A stretch of 23,928 nt of DNA, from NCBI GenBank assembly GCA_046343415.1, contig JBKDNL010000226.1, positions 1 to 23,928 of the forward strand. The letters are read 5' to 3'. The DNA comes from JALHMQ01 sp020248785. GTDB taxonomy: Bacteria; Pseudomonadota; Gammaproteobacteria; Burkholderiales; Burkholderiaceae_F. The notes beneath the pieces were generated by a model that had not been told where the DNA came from, searched no databases, and worked only from the letters and a program-made list of their open reading frames with translations. A program made the translations under genes and the position numbers. Below, in pieces: positions 1 to 7,241 of this stretch; position 1 is the stretch's first letter; each line of letters starts with the position of its first letter.

Positions 1-129
1 CTCGTCTTCGACAGCCTGGAGGCGCTGGAGAACCAACTCGAATGCGGGCTTCTCGACCTCGAAAGCGATCTTCCTCGGGTGCGTTCCATCGTTTCTTGGC
101 CGTGGCTAAATATTAGCCTTTTGAATTAG
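1..129 (+). CDS. IS630-family transposase, C-terminal end (cut by window edge)
   Basis: Frame 1 is open from the window edge to a TAG at 127-129 and encodes about 42 residues. They include DSLEALENQLE, DLESDLPRVRSI and WPWLN. This acidic helical tail (ALE.xLE...LE.D..RVRSI..WPW) is how IS630-type DDE transposases end, as I remember the family. Only the tail is visible, so the DDE catalytic residues cannot be judged. The stop lies 8 bp from the end of the convergent PhoX-type gene, whose C-terminus looks complete, so the element seems to have landed just downstream of it. I could not identify a terminal inverted repeat in 130-140. The assignment rests on one short stretch and could be wrong. 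Confidence 0.55.
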   Translation, partial: LVFDSLEALENQLECGLLDLESDLPRVRSIVSWPWLNISLLN

Positions 130-137
130 AAATGGAA

Positions 138-2075
138 TCAGGTCCCGATCACGCCGCCGTCGTTCTTGCGGATCGCCACGGTGGCTGAGCGTGGCCGACC
201 CGCTGGATGAAAATCCGGCCAGTTGGAATGGCGACGCGGCGCGGCAGAATCGCTGCGCTCGCTCGGGCTCTCGCCGGGGTGCTGGATGTTGACGAACATC
301 GTGCAGCCGTCGGGCGTGGCCGTCGCCCCTGTGATCTCGCAGCCCACCGGGCCCACCAGAAAGCGGCGGATCTCGCCGCTGCGCGGGTCCGCCGCGAGCA
401 TGATGTTGTTGCCGAGCGCCTTGAGCTCGCCCCGCCCTATCGCGGAGGTGCTCATGTCGGTCTGGATCCACAGCACGCCGCGCGCATCGACCCACAGGCC
501 ATCCGGGCAGGCAAACGCATCGCCTTTCACGTTGCCTTGCGCCTCGGCACGCGCGTTGGCCGGTTCTCCGGCGAGCACAAAGTGGTTCCAGCTGAAACCG
601 GTGCCAGTGAAGTCCCCATCGTCTTTCCACCGGATGATGTGGCCCATGGTGTTGTTGGCGCGTGGGTTGGCGGCGTCGACCGGGGCCATGCGTTCCGCGC
701 CGCGGTTGCTGTTGTTGGTGAGCGTGCAGTAAACCCAGCCCCGTGGATCGACATCGATCCACTCGGGCCGATCCATCTTGGTGGCGCCCAGCACATCGCT
801 CGCCTGGCGTGACTTGATGAGCACCTCGCCCTGGTCGGCAAAATCGTTGGCCGCATTCAGCGGCCCCTGGCCGTGCACCAGCGGCAGCCAGCGCCCCCGG
901 CCGTCGGCATCGAAGCGGGCGACGTACAGCGTGCCGTGGTCGAGCAGCTCGGCGTTCGCCCGCGCAGCGCTCAGGCCCGGGGCCGCGGGCTTGATCGCGT
1001 CGCGGGTGACGAACTTGTAGATGTACTCGAAGCGCGCATCCTCGCCCATGTACACCACTACGCGGCCGTCCTTCGCCACGACGGTGGTCGCGCCTTCGTG
1101 CGCAGCGCGGCCCAGCGCCGTGCGCTTGACCGGCGTGTGGCTGGGGTTGAAGGGGTCGATCTCCACCACCCAGCCGAAGCGATTGGGCTCGTTGGCGTGC
1201 CTGGCGGCGTCGAAGCGCGCATCGAACTCATGCCAGCGGCCGCCCGCGGGGTTGCCGGGCCGCAGACCCCAGCGCCGCTCATGCGCGCTCGGCTCCCTGG
1301 GACCGTTGAAGTAGAAGATGAAGTTCTCTTCGCAGGTGAGATACGTGCCCCACGGCGTCTTGCCGCTGGCGCAATTGTTCAGCGTGCCAAGCACGCGGCG
1401 CCCTGTCGGATCGGCGGCCGTGCGCAGAAGCGCGTGGCCGGCCGCCGGGCCGCTGATGCCGCACGGCGTGTTGGCGGTTATGCGACGCGCCCACGGCGAA
1501 GGCCGGACGATCTCCCAGCGCCCGTCCTTGAACTGCACCTCGATCACGCTCACGCCATGCGCGGCCTGCGCCTTGCGCACTTTTTCGCTCGACCAGTTGG
1601 CAAACCCGTCGGCGAACAGCAGGCCCTCATCCACGTACTCGTGGTTCATCACGAGCAGGCCGGCGGTGCTCCCGCTATGCGGGTAGAAGTGGATGCCGTC
1701 ATGATGCATCCCAAGCTGCGCCTCCTGTTCGGCCGCCGTGTTGGAGGCATCCCACTTGAAGGCGGCGTTCTCGCCCGATACGCCGGCCGGCTCGCCCCAC
1801 TGCGCGATCACCTGCGCGCTGTAGCCATCTGGCACGGTCACGGTGTCGGCGGTCGAAACGGGCACGCTCTTGAAGCCCAACAGCGGGCTGCCGCCGGCGG
1901 CCGCGCTGGCGCAGCCGCCCAGGCTGACCACACCAGCCAGCGGCGCGAGCAAGCCGTTGGCGGCCGCTCCGACGCCGCCGCGCAACAGCGTGCGGCGCGC
2001 CGGGTCCGACACGTCGTGGATCGACGCATTGCCCGAGCGGTTGCTGTCTTCCATCGCGTTGAAGTCCTTGGCCAT
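138..2075 (-). CDS. phoX: PhoX-family (DUF839) phosphatase, Tat-exported
   Basis: The 645-residue protein fits the PhoX family: exported phosphatases that release phosphate from phosphoesters with a metal cofactor of Ca and Fe. The N-terminus has a twin-arginine signal (ARRTLLRGG, Arg27-Arg28) followed by a hydrophobic stretch ending in LGGC (Cys55), which resembles a lipobox. Conserved family blocks follow in order: MNHEYVDEG, GTYLTCEENF, GWVVEIDPF, HEGATTVV, a GEDARFEYIYKF block, CPDGLWVD, and near the end GPVGCEITGATATPDG and MFVNIQHPGE. The C-terminus, DGGVIGT, looks native. The ATG at 2075 has AGGAA about six bases upstream, supporting this start. No convincing Pho box was found in the leader. 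The neighbour genes give no phosphate context. Family assignment is firm; substrate is unknown. Confidence 0.88.
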   Translation of the reverse strand: MAKDFNAMEDSNRSGNASIHDVSDPARRTLLRGGVGAAANGLLAPLAGVVSLGGCASAAAGGSPLLGFKSVPVSTADTVTVPDGYSAQVIAQWGEPAGVSGENAAFKWDASNTAAEQEAQLGMHHDGIHFYPHSGSTAGLLVMNHEYVDEGLLFADGFANWSSEKVRKAQAAHGVSVIEVQFKDGRWEIVRPSPWARRITANTPCGISGPAAGHALLRTAADPTGRRVLGTLNNCASGKTPWGTYLTCEENFIFYFNGPREPSAHERRWGLRPGNPAGGRWHEFDARFDAARHANEPNRFGWVVEIDPFNPSHTPVKRTALGRAAHEGATTVVAKDGRVVVYMGEDARFEYIYKFVTRDAIKPAAPGLSAARANAELLDHGTLYVARFDADGRGRWLPLVHGQGPLNAANDFADQGEVLIKSRQASDVLGATKMDRPEWIDVDPRGWVYCTLTNNSNRGAERMAPVDAANPRANNTMGHIIRWKDDGDFTGTGFSWNHFVLAGEPANARAEAQGNVKGDAFACPDGLWVDARGVLWIQTDMSTSAIGRGELKALGNNIMLAADPRSGEIRRFLVGPVGCEITGATATPDGCTMFVNIQHPGESPSERSDSAAPRRHSNWPDFHPAGRPRSATVAIRKNDGGVIGT

Positions 2076-2375
2076 CGGCGATTCCTGGAGTGCTGCCTCG
2101 AGAACAACGGAAGACGGTCGGCCGTCACGATGCCACAGGTGTAGCGCGCGCGACGCCGCCGCGGCAACTTGCCGTGCGCGTTCAGGTTGGTCGGCGCGGG
2201 GGCTTGCACGACTGCGGCGTAGGTTGATTGCATCGACTCACGCCATCCAATATCGCGCGGCTGGCGCAACGCGACGCGCTGTGTGCCGGTGCCGCGCGAG
2301 CTTGACGACCCCGCCCGGCCACGCCGCAGCAACCGCGACGTCTTTCACGCGCGGCTGGGCCGCCAGCACACCAGC
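2076..2375. other. Intergenic stretch upstream of the PhoX-type gene
   Basis: About 300 bp between the PhoX-type gene and the c-subunit-like remnant. I see no convincing gene in it. Open frames here are only GC-rich extensions without a ribosome-binding site. The promoter of the phosphatase gene should lie here, but no clear -35/-10 pair or Pho box was recognised. Confidence 0.4.
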
Positions 2376-2404
2376 GTGCGGCCCACGCGGCGTGCCGGCC
2401 GCAC
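2376..2404 (-). terminator. Strong hairpin after the c-subunit-like gene
   Basis: GTGCGGCC at 2376-2383 pairs perfectly with GGCCGCAC at 2397-2404, starting 2 bp past the stop codon of the c-subunit-like gene. No T-run follows in the direction of transcription, so it is a possible but not typical intrinsic terminator. Confidence 0.35.
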
Positions 2405-2405
2405 G

Positions 2406-2649
2406 TTAGCGCGCGAACGGGTTGCCGGTGGTAAACCACAGCGCCATGCCGGGTGGCGATGATGAAGGCGCTATCGATCACGCCCACGCCGACGAAGAAC
2501 TTGGTTTGTAGCGCCGGCATCAGTTCGGGCTGGCGTGCGCTTGCCTCCAAGAACTTGCTGGTTGCCAACCCGACGACAATGCACGCGCCCAGGGCCCGAA
2601 TGCAAATCATCAGCGCGACGGCGAGCGGGAGCAGGGTGATGCTGTCCAT
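2406..2649 (-). pseudogene. Orphan ATP synthase c-subunit-like gene with a frameshift
   Basis: The ATG at 2649 follows a strong AGGAG ribosome-binding site. The product begins as an F-type ATPase c subunit: a first helix with ALGACIVVGL, the polar loop KFLEASARQPEL...LQTK, and a second helix with the ion-carrying acid in GVIDSAFII (Asp59). After IIAT the frame breaks. One extra C in the run near 2449-2452 sends the original frame into about 50 unrelated residues. Removing one base gives GMALWFTTGNPFAR and a stop at 2406-2408, making an 80-residue protein of normal c-subunit length. The first helix is unusual in carrying an Arg in ICIRALGAC. No other ATPase genes lie nearby. It follows the membrane-protein gene by 11 bp, so the two probably share a transcript. 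It could be a real frameshift or a sequencing error. Confidence 0.75.
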
Positions 2650-2660
2650 GGTGATCTCCT

Positions 2661-3089
2661 TCAGGCCAGCCGCATGCGGGTCGAGTCGGCCGGCCGCGAC
2701 TGCGCCAGCCCGCGCGCCTGCAGCACGACCAATCCCGTGACCGCGAGCGCCTGCAGCACGAGGTGCGCGACCGCATACACGTTCAGGTTCGGCACCAGCA
2801 GGGCCAGCAGCAGGCAGCCCGCCACGTAGGCGCTGTTGCCGACGACGATGAAACGCACCAGCCCGCGCGGCAGCGTGGTGCTGCGCGCGAGGACCACCAG
2901 CGTGGCCGCGTAAGTGAGCATGAAGAGGCCGCTGCCAAGGATCAGTGCCGTCGGCACCGCCATGAGCTGCGCGAGCGCGCCCGTGACCGCGACATGCGCG
3001 AGTCCGACGGCGCCGCTGCCGGCCGCGTCGATGGCCAGGCCGACCCGCAGCAGGGGGGCCGGGGCAATGTGGCGGGTCGTGCGTTGCAT
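2661..3089 (-). CDS. Four-helix integral membrane protein, unknown function
   Basis: The 142-residue protein has four predicted membrane helices, at about residues 14-35, 38-67, 79-100 and 103-126, with short loops and a charged C-terminal tail. I do not recognise a catalytic motif. The start is well supported: AGGAGG lies seven bases before the ATG at 3089. It is divergent from the XRE-type regulator gene across a 137-bp gap that contains a perfect palindrome, so the regulator is a likely controller. The c-subunit-like gene follows 11 bp downstream. The pairing suggests a small membrane-related unit, but the function cannot be deduced. Confidence 0.72.
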   Translation of the reverse strand: MQRTTRHIAPAPLLRVGLAIDAAGSGAVGLAHVAVTGALAQLMAVPTALILGSGLFMLTYAATLVVLARSTTLPRGLVRFIVVGNSAYVAGCLLLALLVPNLNVYAVAHLVLQALAVTGLVVLQARGLAQSRPADSTRMRLA

Positions 3090-3159
3090 TAGAGACCTCC
3101 TGAGGCTGAAGTGAGGTTTGCGTCAGGACCGACTCTCCGCCAATGGCAGCCGCTGGGCG

Positions 3160-3176
3160 ATGACCTCGGAGGTCAT
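3160..3176. promoter_or_regulatory. Perfect 17-bp palindrome, candidate XRE operator
   Basis: ATGACCTCGGAGGTCAT has 8-bp arms around one central base, located between the divergent membrane-protein and XRE-regulator genes. Two further short palindromes lie close by: CCACCGGTGG at 3186-3195 and ATGGCGCCAT at 3202-3211. Position and symmetry suggest a regulator-binding site. The link to the XRE protein is inference. Confidence 0.5.
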
Positions 3177-3226
3177 GGCGGTCCACCACCGGTGGCAGAC
3201 AATGGCGCCATCACCGCGGAACCACC

Positions 3227-4066
3227 ATGTCGACTGCAAAGCACGCCTCCGTCCCCCCCGGCGCACGCCCAGGGGTCGGCCCACTCCTGCGCGACTGGCG
3301 CATGCGCCGCCGCCGCAGCCAGATGGATCTCGCGCTCGATGCCGGCGTCTCGCCACGTCACCTGAGCTACGTCGAGACCGGCCGTGCACGGCCGAGCCCC
3401 GCGACCCTGCTCGCACTGGCGCAGTGCCTCGAGGTGCCGCTGCGCGAGCGCAACGATCTGCTGCTGGCCGCGGGCTTCGCGCCGCGCTATGCCGAGCGCA
3501 CGCTCAATGCGACCGAGATGGCGAGCGCGCGCGCCGCGCTCGAGCGCATCCTCGCCGCGCACGATCCGCTGCCCGGCCTCGTGGTCGATCGGCTTTGGAA
3601 CGTGGTGCTGGCCAATCAGGGCGCGAGCATGCTGGCGCAGCTGCTGCCGCCCGCGCTGCGCGAGCCCACCATCAACGTGTTCCGCGCCAGCCTGCACCCG
3701 GACGGACTCGCGCGCTACACGCGCAACTTGGCAGAGTGGACGCCCATCGCGCTGGGCGCGCTGCGTCGGCAGGCGCAGCGGTTTGGCGATGCGCGGCTAC
3801 AGGCCTTGCTCACCGAGGTCCAGACCTATCCAAACGTGCAGGCCGCGCTGGCCGACCGCGCGCTGCCGGCCGCCGGCGCACCGATGCCCCTGATCGTCCC
3901 GTATGAGCTCGACCTGCCCGACCTCGGGGCGGTGCGCTTCTTCACCACGCTCACGACCTTTGGCACGCCGCGCGACATCACGCTCGAGGAGCTGTGCGTG
4001 GAGCTGTTCTACCCCGCGGACGACGCCTCCGCGTCGCAGCTGCGGGCAGCGGTGCGCGGCACCTGA
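3227..4066 (+). CDS. XRE-family transcriptional regulator with MmyB-type ligand-binding domain
   Basis: The 279-residue protein has an N-terminal helix-turn-helix (residues about 20-75; MRRRRSQMDLALDAGVSPRH followed by LSYVETGRARPSPATLLALA) and then a C-terminal MmyB-like domain. The latter is recognisable from HDPLPGLVVDRLWNVVLAN, the LREPTINVFRASLHPDGLA block and the TEVQTYPNV block. Such regulators bind a small, probably fatty-acid-like, ligand and usually control a divergent neighbour. Here that is the membrane-protein gene. The ATG at 3227 leaves about 20 residues before the HTH, as is usual in the family. No strong ribosome-binding site is visible. The length is normal. Confidence 0.87.
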   Translation: MSTAKHASVPPGARPGVGPLLRDWRMRRRRSQMDLALDAGVSPRHLSYVETGRARPSPATLLALAQCLEVPLRERNDLLLAAGFAPRYAERTLNATEMASARAALERILAAHDPLPGLVVDRLWNVVLANQGASMLAQLLPPALREPTINVFRASLHPDGLARYTRNLAEWTPIALGALRRQAQRFGDARLQALLTEVQTYPNVQAALADRALPAAGAPMPLIVPYELDLPDLGAVRFFTTLTTFGTPRDITLEELCVELFYPADDASASQLRAAVRGT

Positions 4067-4071
4067 GGCGT

Positions 4072-4224
4072 TCAGCGCGCCTTGGGCGAGCCGTCCTCGA
4101 AGAACGCGTCGTCGCTTGTCGGCGCGATGGTGCGCGTGACGAGTGATCCATCGTCGTGACTCACCACCGCGCGCACGGTCCGCGCCCGGCGTCCGTTGAC
4201 GACGGCGTGATCGACACGCCGCAA
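4072..4224 (-). CDS. Possible small ORF or gene remnant convergent with the XRE gene
   Basis: A frame of 57 sense codons runs between stops at 4246-4248 and 4072-4074, with GC-rich third positions and a plausible TTG start at 4224, giving 50 residues. The end reads DDAFFEDGSPKAR. Codon choice looks coding-like, but there is no ATG, no clear ribosome-binding site and no family I recognise. It may be the C-terminal remnant of a lost gene or chance in GC-rich DNA. Confidence 0.2.
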   Translation of the reverse strand: MRRVDHAVVNGRRARTVRAVVSHDDGSLVTRTIAPTSDDAFFEDGSPKAR

Positions 4225-4305
4225 CGCGCCCGCAGGCGCAGCGGACTATGGGTGTCGGAATCGGGGGCGCTGCGCCGTAACGTGCGGCGGTGCACAGGCG
4301 GCGGT

Positions 4306-4346
4306 CGCGGCGGGCAGACGCGCCGCGCCGTGCGTTTGTTTGTTTT
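4306..4346 (+). terminator. Hairpin followed by T-rich tract
   Basis: CGCGGCG at 4306-4312 pairs with CGCCGCG at 4321-4327. A T-rich tract (TTTGTTTGTTTT, 4335-4346) follows after a 7-bp gap. The order fits termination of rightward transcripts from the XRE gene, although it lies about 240 bp past its stop, next to the end of the convergent small gene. Confidence 0.35.
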
Positions 4347-4347
4347 C

Positions 4348-4650
4348 TTACGAGGCGATGGCCTTGTCCGCGCTGGCTTGCGCCGCAGCGGCCGTTGCGT
4401 CCTTGGCGTCCTTGGCCATGCGCTTGCGCAGCTCGCTGCCCTTGCGGCCGGTCACCAGCGGCGCGATGCGCTGCTCGAGCGCATGCGCGTCGGCATCCTT
4501 CAGCCGGCCGATCTCGCGCTGATGACCTAGGTTGTGCAGCAGGTTGAGCAGTTGCGCCTGGTCGAGCTGCCGCAGCTTCTCATCGGTCCACTGCAGCAGG
4601 ATCGGTGCCTGGAACACGGGTTGGTGCGGACGGGATGACGCTTTGGCCAT
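4348..4650 (-). CDS. Small conserved-looking hypothetical protein
   Basis: The 100-residue soluble protein is strongly charged and helical. It contains QWTDEKLRQLDQAQLLNLL in the first half, a central HALEQRIAPLVTGRKG segment and an Ala/Lys-rich tail. GGAG lies six bases before the ATG at 4650, which supports this start over the longer upstream frame. I do not recognise a family. The downstream side is the terminator-like hairpin at 4306-4346. The upstream SRPBCC gene, on the same strand, ends 86 bp before the start, so co-transcription is possible. Confidence 0.65.
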   Translation of the reverse strand: MAKASSRPHQPVFQAPILLQWTDEKLRQLDQAQLLNLLHNLGHQREIGRLKDADAHALEQRIAPLVTGRKGSELRKRMAKDAKDATAAAAQASADKAIAS

Positions 4651-4736
4651 GCTGGACTCCAGAAGGCGCGCCGATACGCAGGCGCGAACGTGGCGAATGA
4701 TGTGGCAGAGCGAGGCAAGGCCTCGCCGTGGCAGAC

Positions 4737-5216
4737 CTAGACCGCCGGGACCGCCGTTGAAGCCGCGGCCACGGTGCCATGAGACGACACCATACGCTCT
4801 GCGCGCTCTTTCAGGGCGCGCGCCATGGCGGCCACACCCGGCTGCAGCCGGGCAACGCCGGCCGAGGACAGCAGCGCCCACAGGCCGCCGCGCTTCTCGA
4901 TGTAGTGAAAGCGCACCCCGCGCGAGCGCAGCTCGATGCGAAAGCGCCGCTCGGCCGAGAACATGCCCGGCAGGCGCCAGCGCTCGACCCATTGCATCTC
5001 GCGGTTCTCGCGCAGCCGCACGATGGTGGGCCGGGCACTTTGGCGCCGCCCGTTGGCGCCGGCCGCGGTGATCTCGATCCTGCGGCCTTCGCCCGCGCGC
5101 CCCAGCACGCCGGGGATCAGGGGGTTCCAGCGGCCGTAGGCGGCGAAGTCGGCCAGGATCGACCACACGACCGCCGCCGGCGCGTCGATGTCGATCTGCG
5201 TCTTGATCTCATGCAT
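4737..5216 (-). CDS. SRPBCC-family (START/Bet v 1-like) protein
   Basis: The 159-residue protein opens with IKTQIDIDAPAAVVWSIL and FAAYGRWNPLIPGV, the usual first strand and loop of the polyketide-cyclase-like SRPBCC fold. It continues with alternating strands (REMQWVERWRLPGMFSAE, RFRIELRSRGVRFHYIEKRG) and ends in the long C-terminal helix AAMARALKERAERMV. Members bind hydrophobic ligands in a deep pocket. The ligand here is unknown. The ATG at 5216 is chosen because the fold begins there; the frame stays open for 39 more codons upstream without family features. The ribosome-binding site is weak. Confidence 0.8.
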   Translation of the reverse strand: MHEIKTQIDIDAPAAVVWSILADFAAYGRWNPLIPGVLGRAGEGRRIEITAAGANGRRQSARPTIVRLRENREMQWVERWRLPGMFSAERRFRIELRSRGVRFHYIEKRGGLWALLSSAGVARLQPGVAAMARALKERAERMVSSHGTVAAASTAVPAV

Positions 5217-5680
5217 CCCGACAGTATGGGCGCCAAGCGCCTGTGCGCAGCGCCAGCCCGACGCATGGCGCACCAGCGGACTCAAATGCGGGATGCGGCC
5301 ACCACATCGACCGCTGCCGCGTTCACCCTGCACATCCCCCTGCGCGTCCAGCCTGCGTGTTCAACCTGCGCCTCCAACGCGGCGGGCCGCTTCGTCCTGA
5401 ACAAAGCCCTGTCGATGGCCGCTTGTTCACGGCCGTCTAGAACGAACGCTCTGCTTGCACAAGATTTCGTTCGACAGACTGGAATAAAGCGAGTAACGTC
5501 CGTTTGCTCGCGTTCGGTTCGTCTCTCCTTCGGTTCTTTTCTGCCCGCTGCGCTGTTGTTTGTTTCAGCAAGCATCGGCCGGCGCCTCTGAAGTCCCCCA
5601 GGTCAACGCTGCTTGTACGTCGGCTCGTCCGGGAAGGTCCCGCGACGATCAATCTCTTTGACTTTTTTGGGAATACAGAC
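5217..5680. other. Long intergenic region upstream of the cold-shock gene
   Basis: About 460 bp without a convincing gene; open frames on both strands lack family features. The right part is probably the long 5' untranslated leader of the cold-shock gene. GAACGAA at 5440-5446 can pair with TTCGTTC at 5466-5472. A possible promoter is TTCGAC at 5470-5475 with TAACGT at 5494-5499 (18-bp spacing). Both are guesses from pattern only. Confidence 0.35.
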
Positions 5681-5884
5681 ATGGCACAAGGTACCGTCAA
5701 GTGGTTCAACGAATCCAAAGGCTTCGGCTTCATCACCCCCGAAGACGGCGGCAAGGACCTCTTTGCGCACTTCTCGGAAATCCAGGGCACGGGCTTCAAG
5801 ACGCTGGCTGAAGGTCAGCGCGTGGAGTTCAACGTGACCCAAGGGCAAAAAGGCCCGCAGGCCTCGCAGATCCGCCCGATCTAA
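5681..5884 (+). CDS. Cold-shock protein (CspA family)
   Basis: The 67-residue protein is a single cold-shock domain. It has the RNP1 motif KGFGFITP and the RNP2-like DLFAHFSEI, after the opening GTVKWFNESKG. It binds single-stranded RNA or DNA and acts as an RNA chaperone in the cytoplasm. Length and sequence are standard for the family, and the ATG gives the usual MAQGTVKWFN start. A long leader precedes it, as is common for csp genes. A hairpin with a T-rich tail follows before the downstream infA, which may limit read-through or act as an attenuator. Confidence 0.95.
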   Translation: MAQGTVKWFNESKGFGFITPEDGGKDLFAHFSEIQGTGFKTLAEGQRVEFNVTQGQKGPQASQIRPI

Positions 5885-5929
5885 TGCGATGCCCGGCGCG
5901 CGGGGCTTGCCTCGCGTGCCAAGCTTGAC

Positions 5930-5961
5930 AGCGCGGTGCCCACAAAGCACCGCGCTTTGTT
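5930..5961 (+). terminator. Intrinsic terminator or attenuator between csp and infA
   Basis: AGCGCGGTGC at 5930-5939 pairs perfectly with GCACCGCGCT at 5947-5956, with a 7-base loop, followed by TTGTTC. The stem is strong and the T-tract short. infA starts only 21 bp later, so any promoter for infA must lie within or upstream of this hairpin. Confidence 0.7.
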
Positions 5962-5981
5962 CATCTGCTCAAGGAGCGCCA

Positions 5982-6251
5982 TTGGCTAAGGAAGAGCAAC
6001 TGGAAATGCAAGGCGTCGTGAACGAGGTCCTGCCGGACTGCCGGTTCCGCGTCACGCTCGAAAATGGTCATGAACTGATCGCCTACTCGGCGGGCAAGAT
6101 GCGCAAGCACCATATCCGCATCCTGGCCGGCGACAAGGTCTCGCTGGAACTGTCGCCCTACGACCTCACCAAGGGCCGCATCACCTTCCGGCACATCGAA
6201 CAACGCAGCGGCGGCGCCCCGCGCCCGCGGCAGCAGTTCAACCGGCGCTAA
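5982..6251 (+). CDS. infA: Translation initiation factor IF-1
   Basis: The 89-residue protein is an S1-fold IF-1: MQGVVNEVLP, RFRVTLENGHELIAYSAGKM and RKHHIRILAGDKVSLELSPY, then DLTKGRITFRH. IF-1 sits in the ribosomal A site during initiation. The start is TTG at 5982, giving the classic (M)AKEEQLEMQG beginning. AAGGAG lies five bases upstream. No ATG or GTG could give this N-terminus. It is longer than the usual 72 residues because of a tail rich in Gly, Pro and Arg (SGGAPRPRQQFNRR). It follows the cold-shock gene across a hairpin, an arrangement suggesting control related to translation stress. It is probably a second IF-1 copy, but the genome would need checking. Confidence 0.93.
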   Translation: MAKEEQLEMQGVVNEVLPDCRFRVTLENGHELIAYSAGKMRKHHIRILAGDKVSLELSPYDLTKGRITFRHIEQRSGGAPRPRQQFNRR

Positions 6252-6481
6252 GCGCCGACTGCAGCCGGCGCCGCTGCCGGTTCGCACTCAAGAACAACAG
6301 TTTCGGCTTCTCGCGCCGCGCCGCTGCATCGAAGTGCGCGGCACTTGCCTTTGCTCGCCCTCGCGTTCCGGACTAGTCGCCAATCGCTTTGCGCCGCTGA
6401 ACCCGGTGTGCTTCACCACGCGCGCCGCTGCAGTCACCGCCCAATCATTGAGGCGGCCGCGAGCCGGCCCGCCAGTGCCGT

Positions 6482-6907
6482 TCACCCGCCGAGCACCTCC
6501 CGGCAAAACACTTCGACGCTCAGTACCCTGCATGGCTCTCGCTGGCCCGCAAGCGCCAGAAGGTCCGCATCGCCGGTGACCAGGCAGGCGGCACGGCCGG
6601 CGGCCGCCATGTGAAGGAACATGGCGTCTGCGGGATCGCGGCAGGTGGGCACGCGCGGCGCAGGCTCCGGTACACGCACCGCTTCGATCCAAGGCAGGTA
6701 ATCAGCCAGCAGTTCGTCTCGATCGTCAGCTGAAAGCCTGAATTTCGGATAGGCCAAGACCCGCACGAGTTCGTTGATCGTCTGCGCGCTCGCCAGCGGC
6801 ACGAACGCGCCGCGCTGCCAGGCCGCGCGCAGTTGCCCAGGCCGACCGCCCGGAAACAGCAACGCGGAAACGACCACATTCGTGTCGAGTACCGCGCGCA
6901 GGCTCAT
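6482..6907 (-). CDS. PIN-domain toxin of an AbrB-PIN toxin-antitoxin pair
   Basis: The 141-residue PIN domain (COG1569-like) is expected to be a metal-dependent ribonuclease. The acidic residues are in place: LDTNVVVSALL (Asp8), INELVRVL (Glu46), CRDPADAMFL (Asp91, Asp94) and VTGDADLL (Asp113, Asp115). The start ATG at 6907 overlaps the antitoxin stop by 4 bp (ATGA), so the two are translationally coupled. Length is normal and no key residue is missing, so the toxin is probably active and neutralised by the upstream partner. The target RNA is unknown. Confidence 0.88.
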   Translation of the reverse strand: MSLRAVLDTNVVVSALLFPGGRPGQLRAAWQRGAFVPLASAQTINELVRVLAYPKFRLSADDRDELLADYLPWIEAVRVPEPAPRVPTCRDPADAMFLHMAAAGRAACLVTGDADLLALAGQREPCRVLSVEVFCREVLGG

Positions 6908-7230
6908 TTGCTGCGGACAGTCCGCTTGCGAGCGACCTTTGCCGTGGCGTGTTTGCGCGGCTTCTCGCTGCGATACGGGGCGGCTGGCTCGGACACGGCT
7001 TGCGCAGGAATCGCCTTGCGCGCCCAGCGGATGGCGTCCGCGATGTCTGCCTGGCCCAACCCCAGCTCGGCGAGCTTCGCGCGGACTGCGTCACCGCGCT
7101 GCATGCGAACCGGCGTGAGGACGATCTGCCCGCCCCGCACCTCGACATCGAAGTACTCGCTCGGGCCAACAGCCTCGACCGCGGCCTTGGGCAGCGTCAG
7201 CTGATTCTTTGAAGTGATCTTGGCAAGCAT
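6904..7230 (-). CDS. AbrB/MazE-type antitoxin
   Basis: The 108-residue protein starts with a swapped-hairpin DNA-binding domain (AKITSKNQLTLPKAAVEAVG, then YFDVEVRGGQIVLTPV, residues 1-43). A linker for toxin binding follows (AVRAKLAELGLGQADIADAI, then RWARK). The tail is long and strongly basic (KPRKHATAKVARKRTVRSK), which is unusual for this type of antitoxin. It should bind the PIN toxin and repress its own operon; a palindrome 12 bp before the start is a candidate operator. GGAG lies six bases before the ATG at 7230. Confidence 0.87.
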   Translation of the reverse strand: MLAKITSKNQLTLPKAAVEAVGPSEYFDVEVRGGQIVLTPVRMQRGDAVRAKLAELGLGQADIADAIRWARKAIPAQAVSEPAAPYRSEKPRKHATAKVARKRTVRSK

Positions 7231-7241
7231 CGTGGACTCCG

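Noticed and set aside
2110..2140. Possible Pho box upstream of the PhoX-type gene
   Set aside because: Only loose similarity to the repeated CTGTCAT pattern; spacing and bases do not fit well enough.
873..2144. Long open frame on the plus strand opposite the PhoX-type gene (423 codons)
   Set aside because: It is antisense to a clear family match, has an Arg/Ala/His-rich composition typical of GC-rich shadow frames, and has no ribosome-binding site.
2182..3189. 335-codon minus-strand frame covering the membrane-protein and c-like genes
   Set aside because: Only its middle part, from the ATG at 2649, shows a family match. The first part is out of frame with the well-supported membrane-protein gene, and the last part follows the frameshift.
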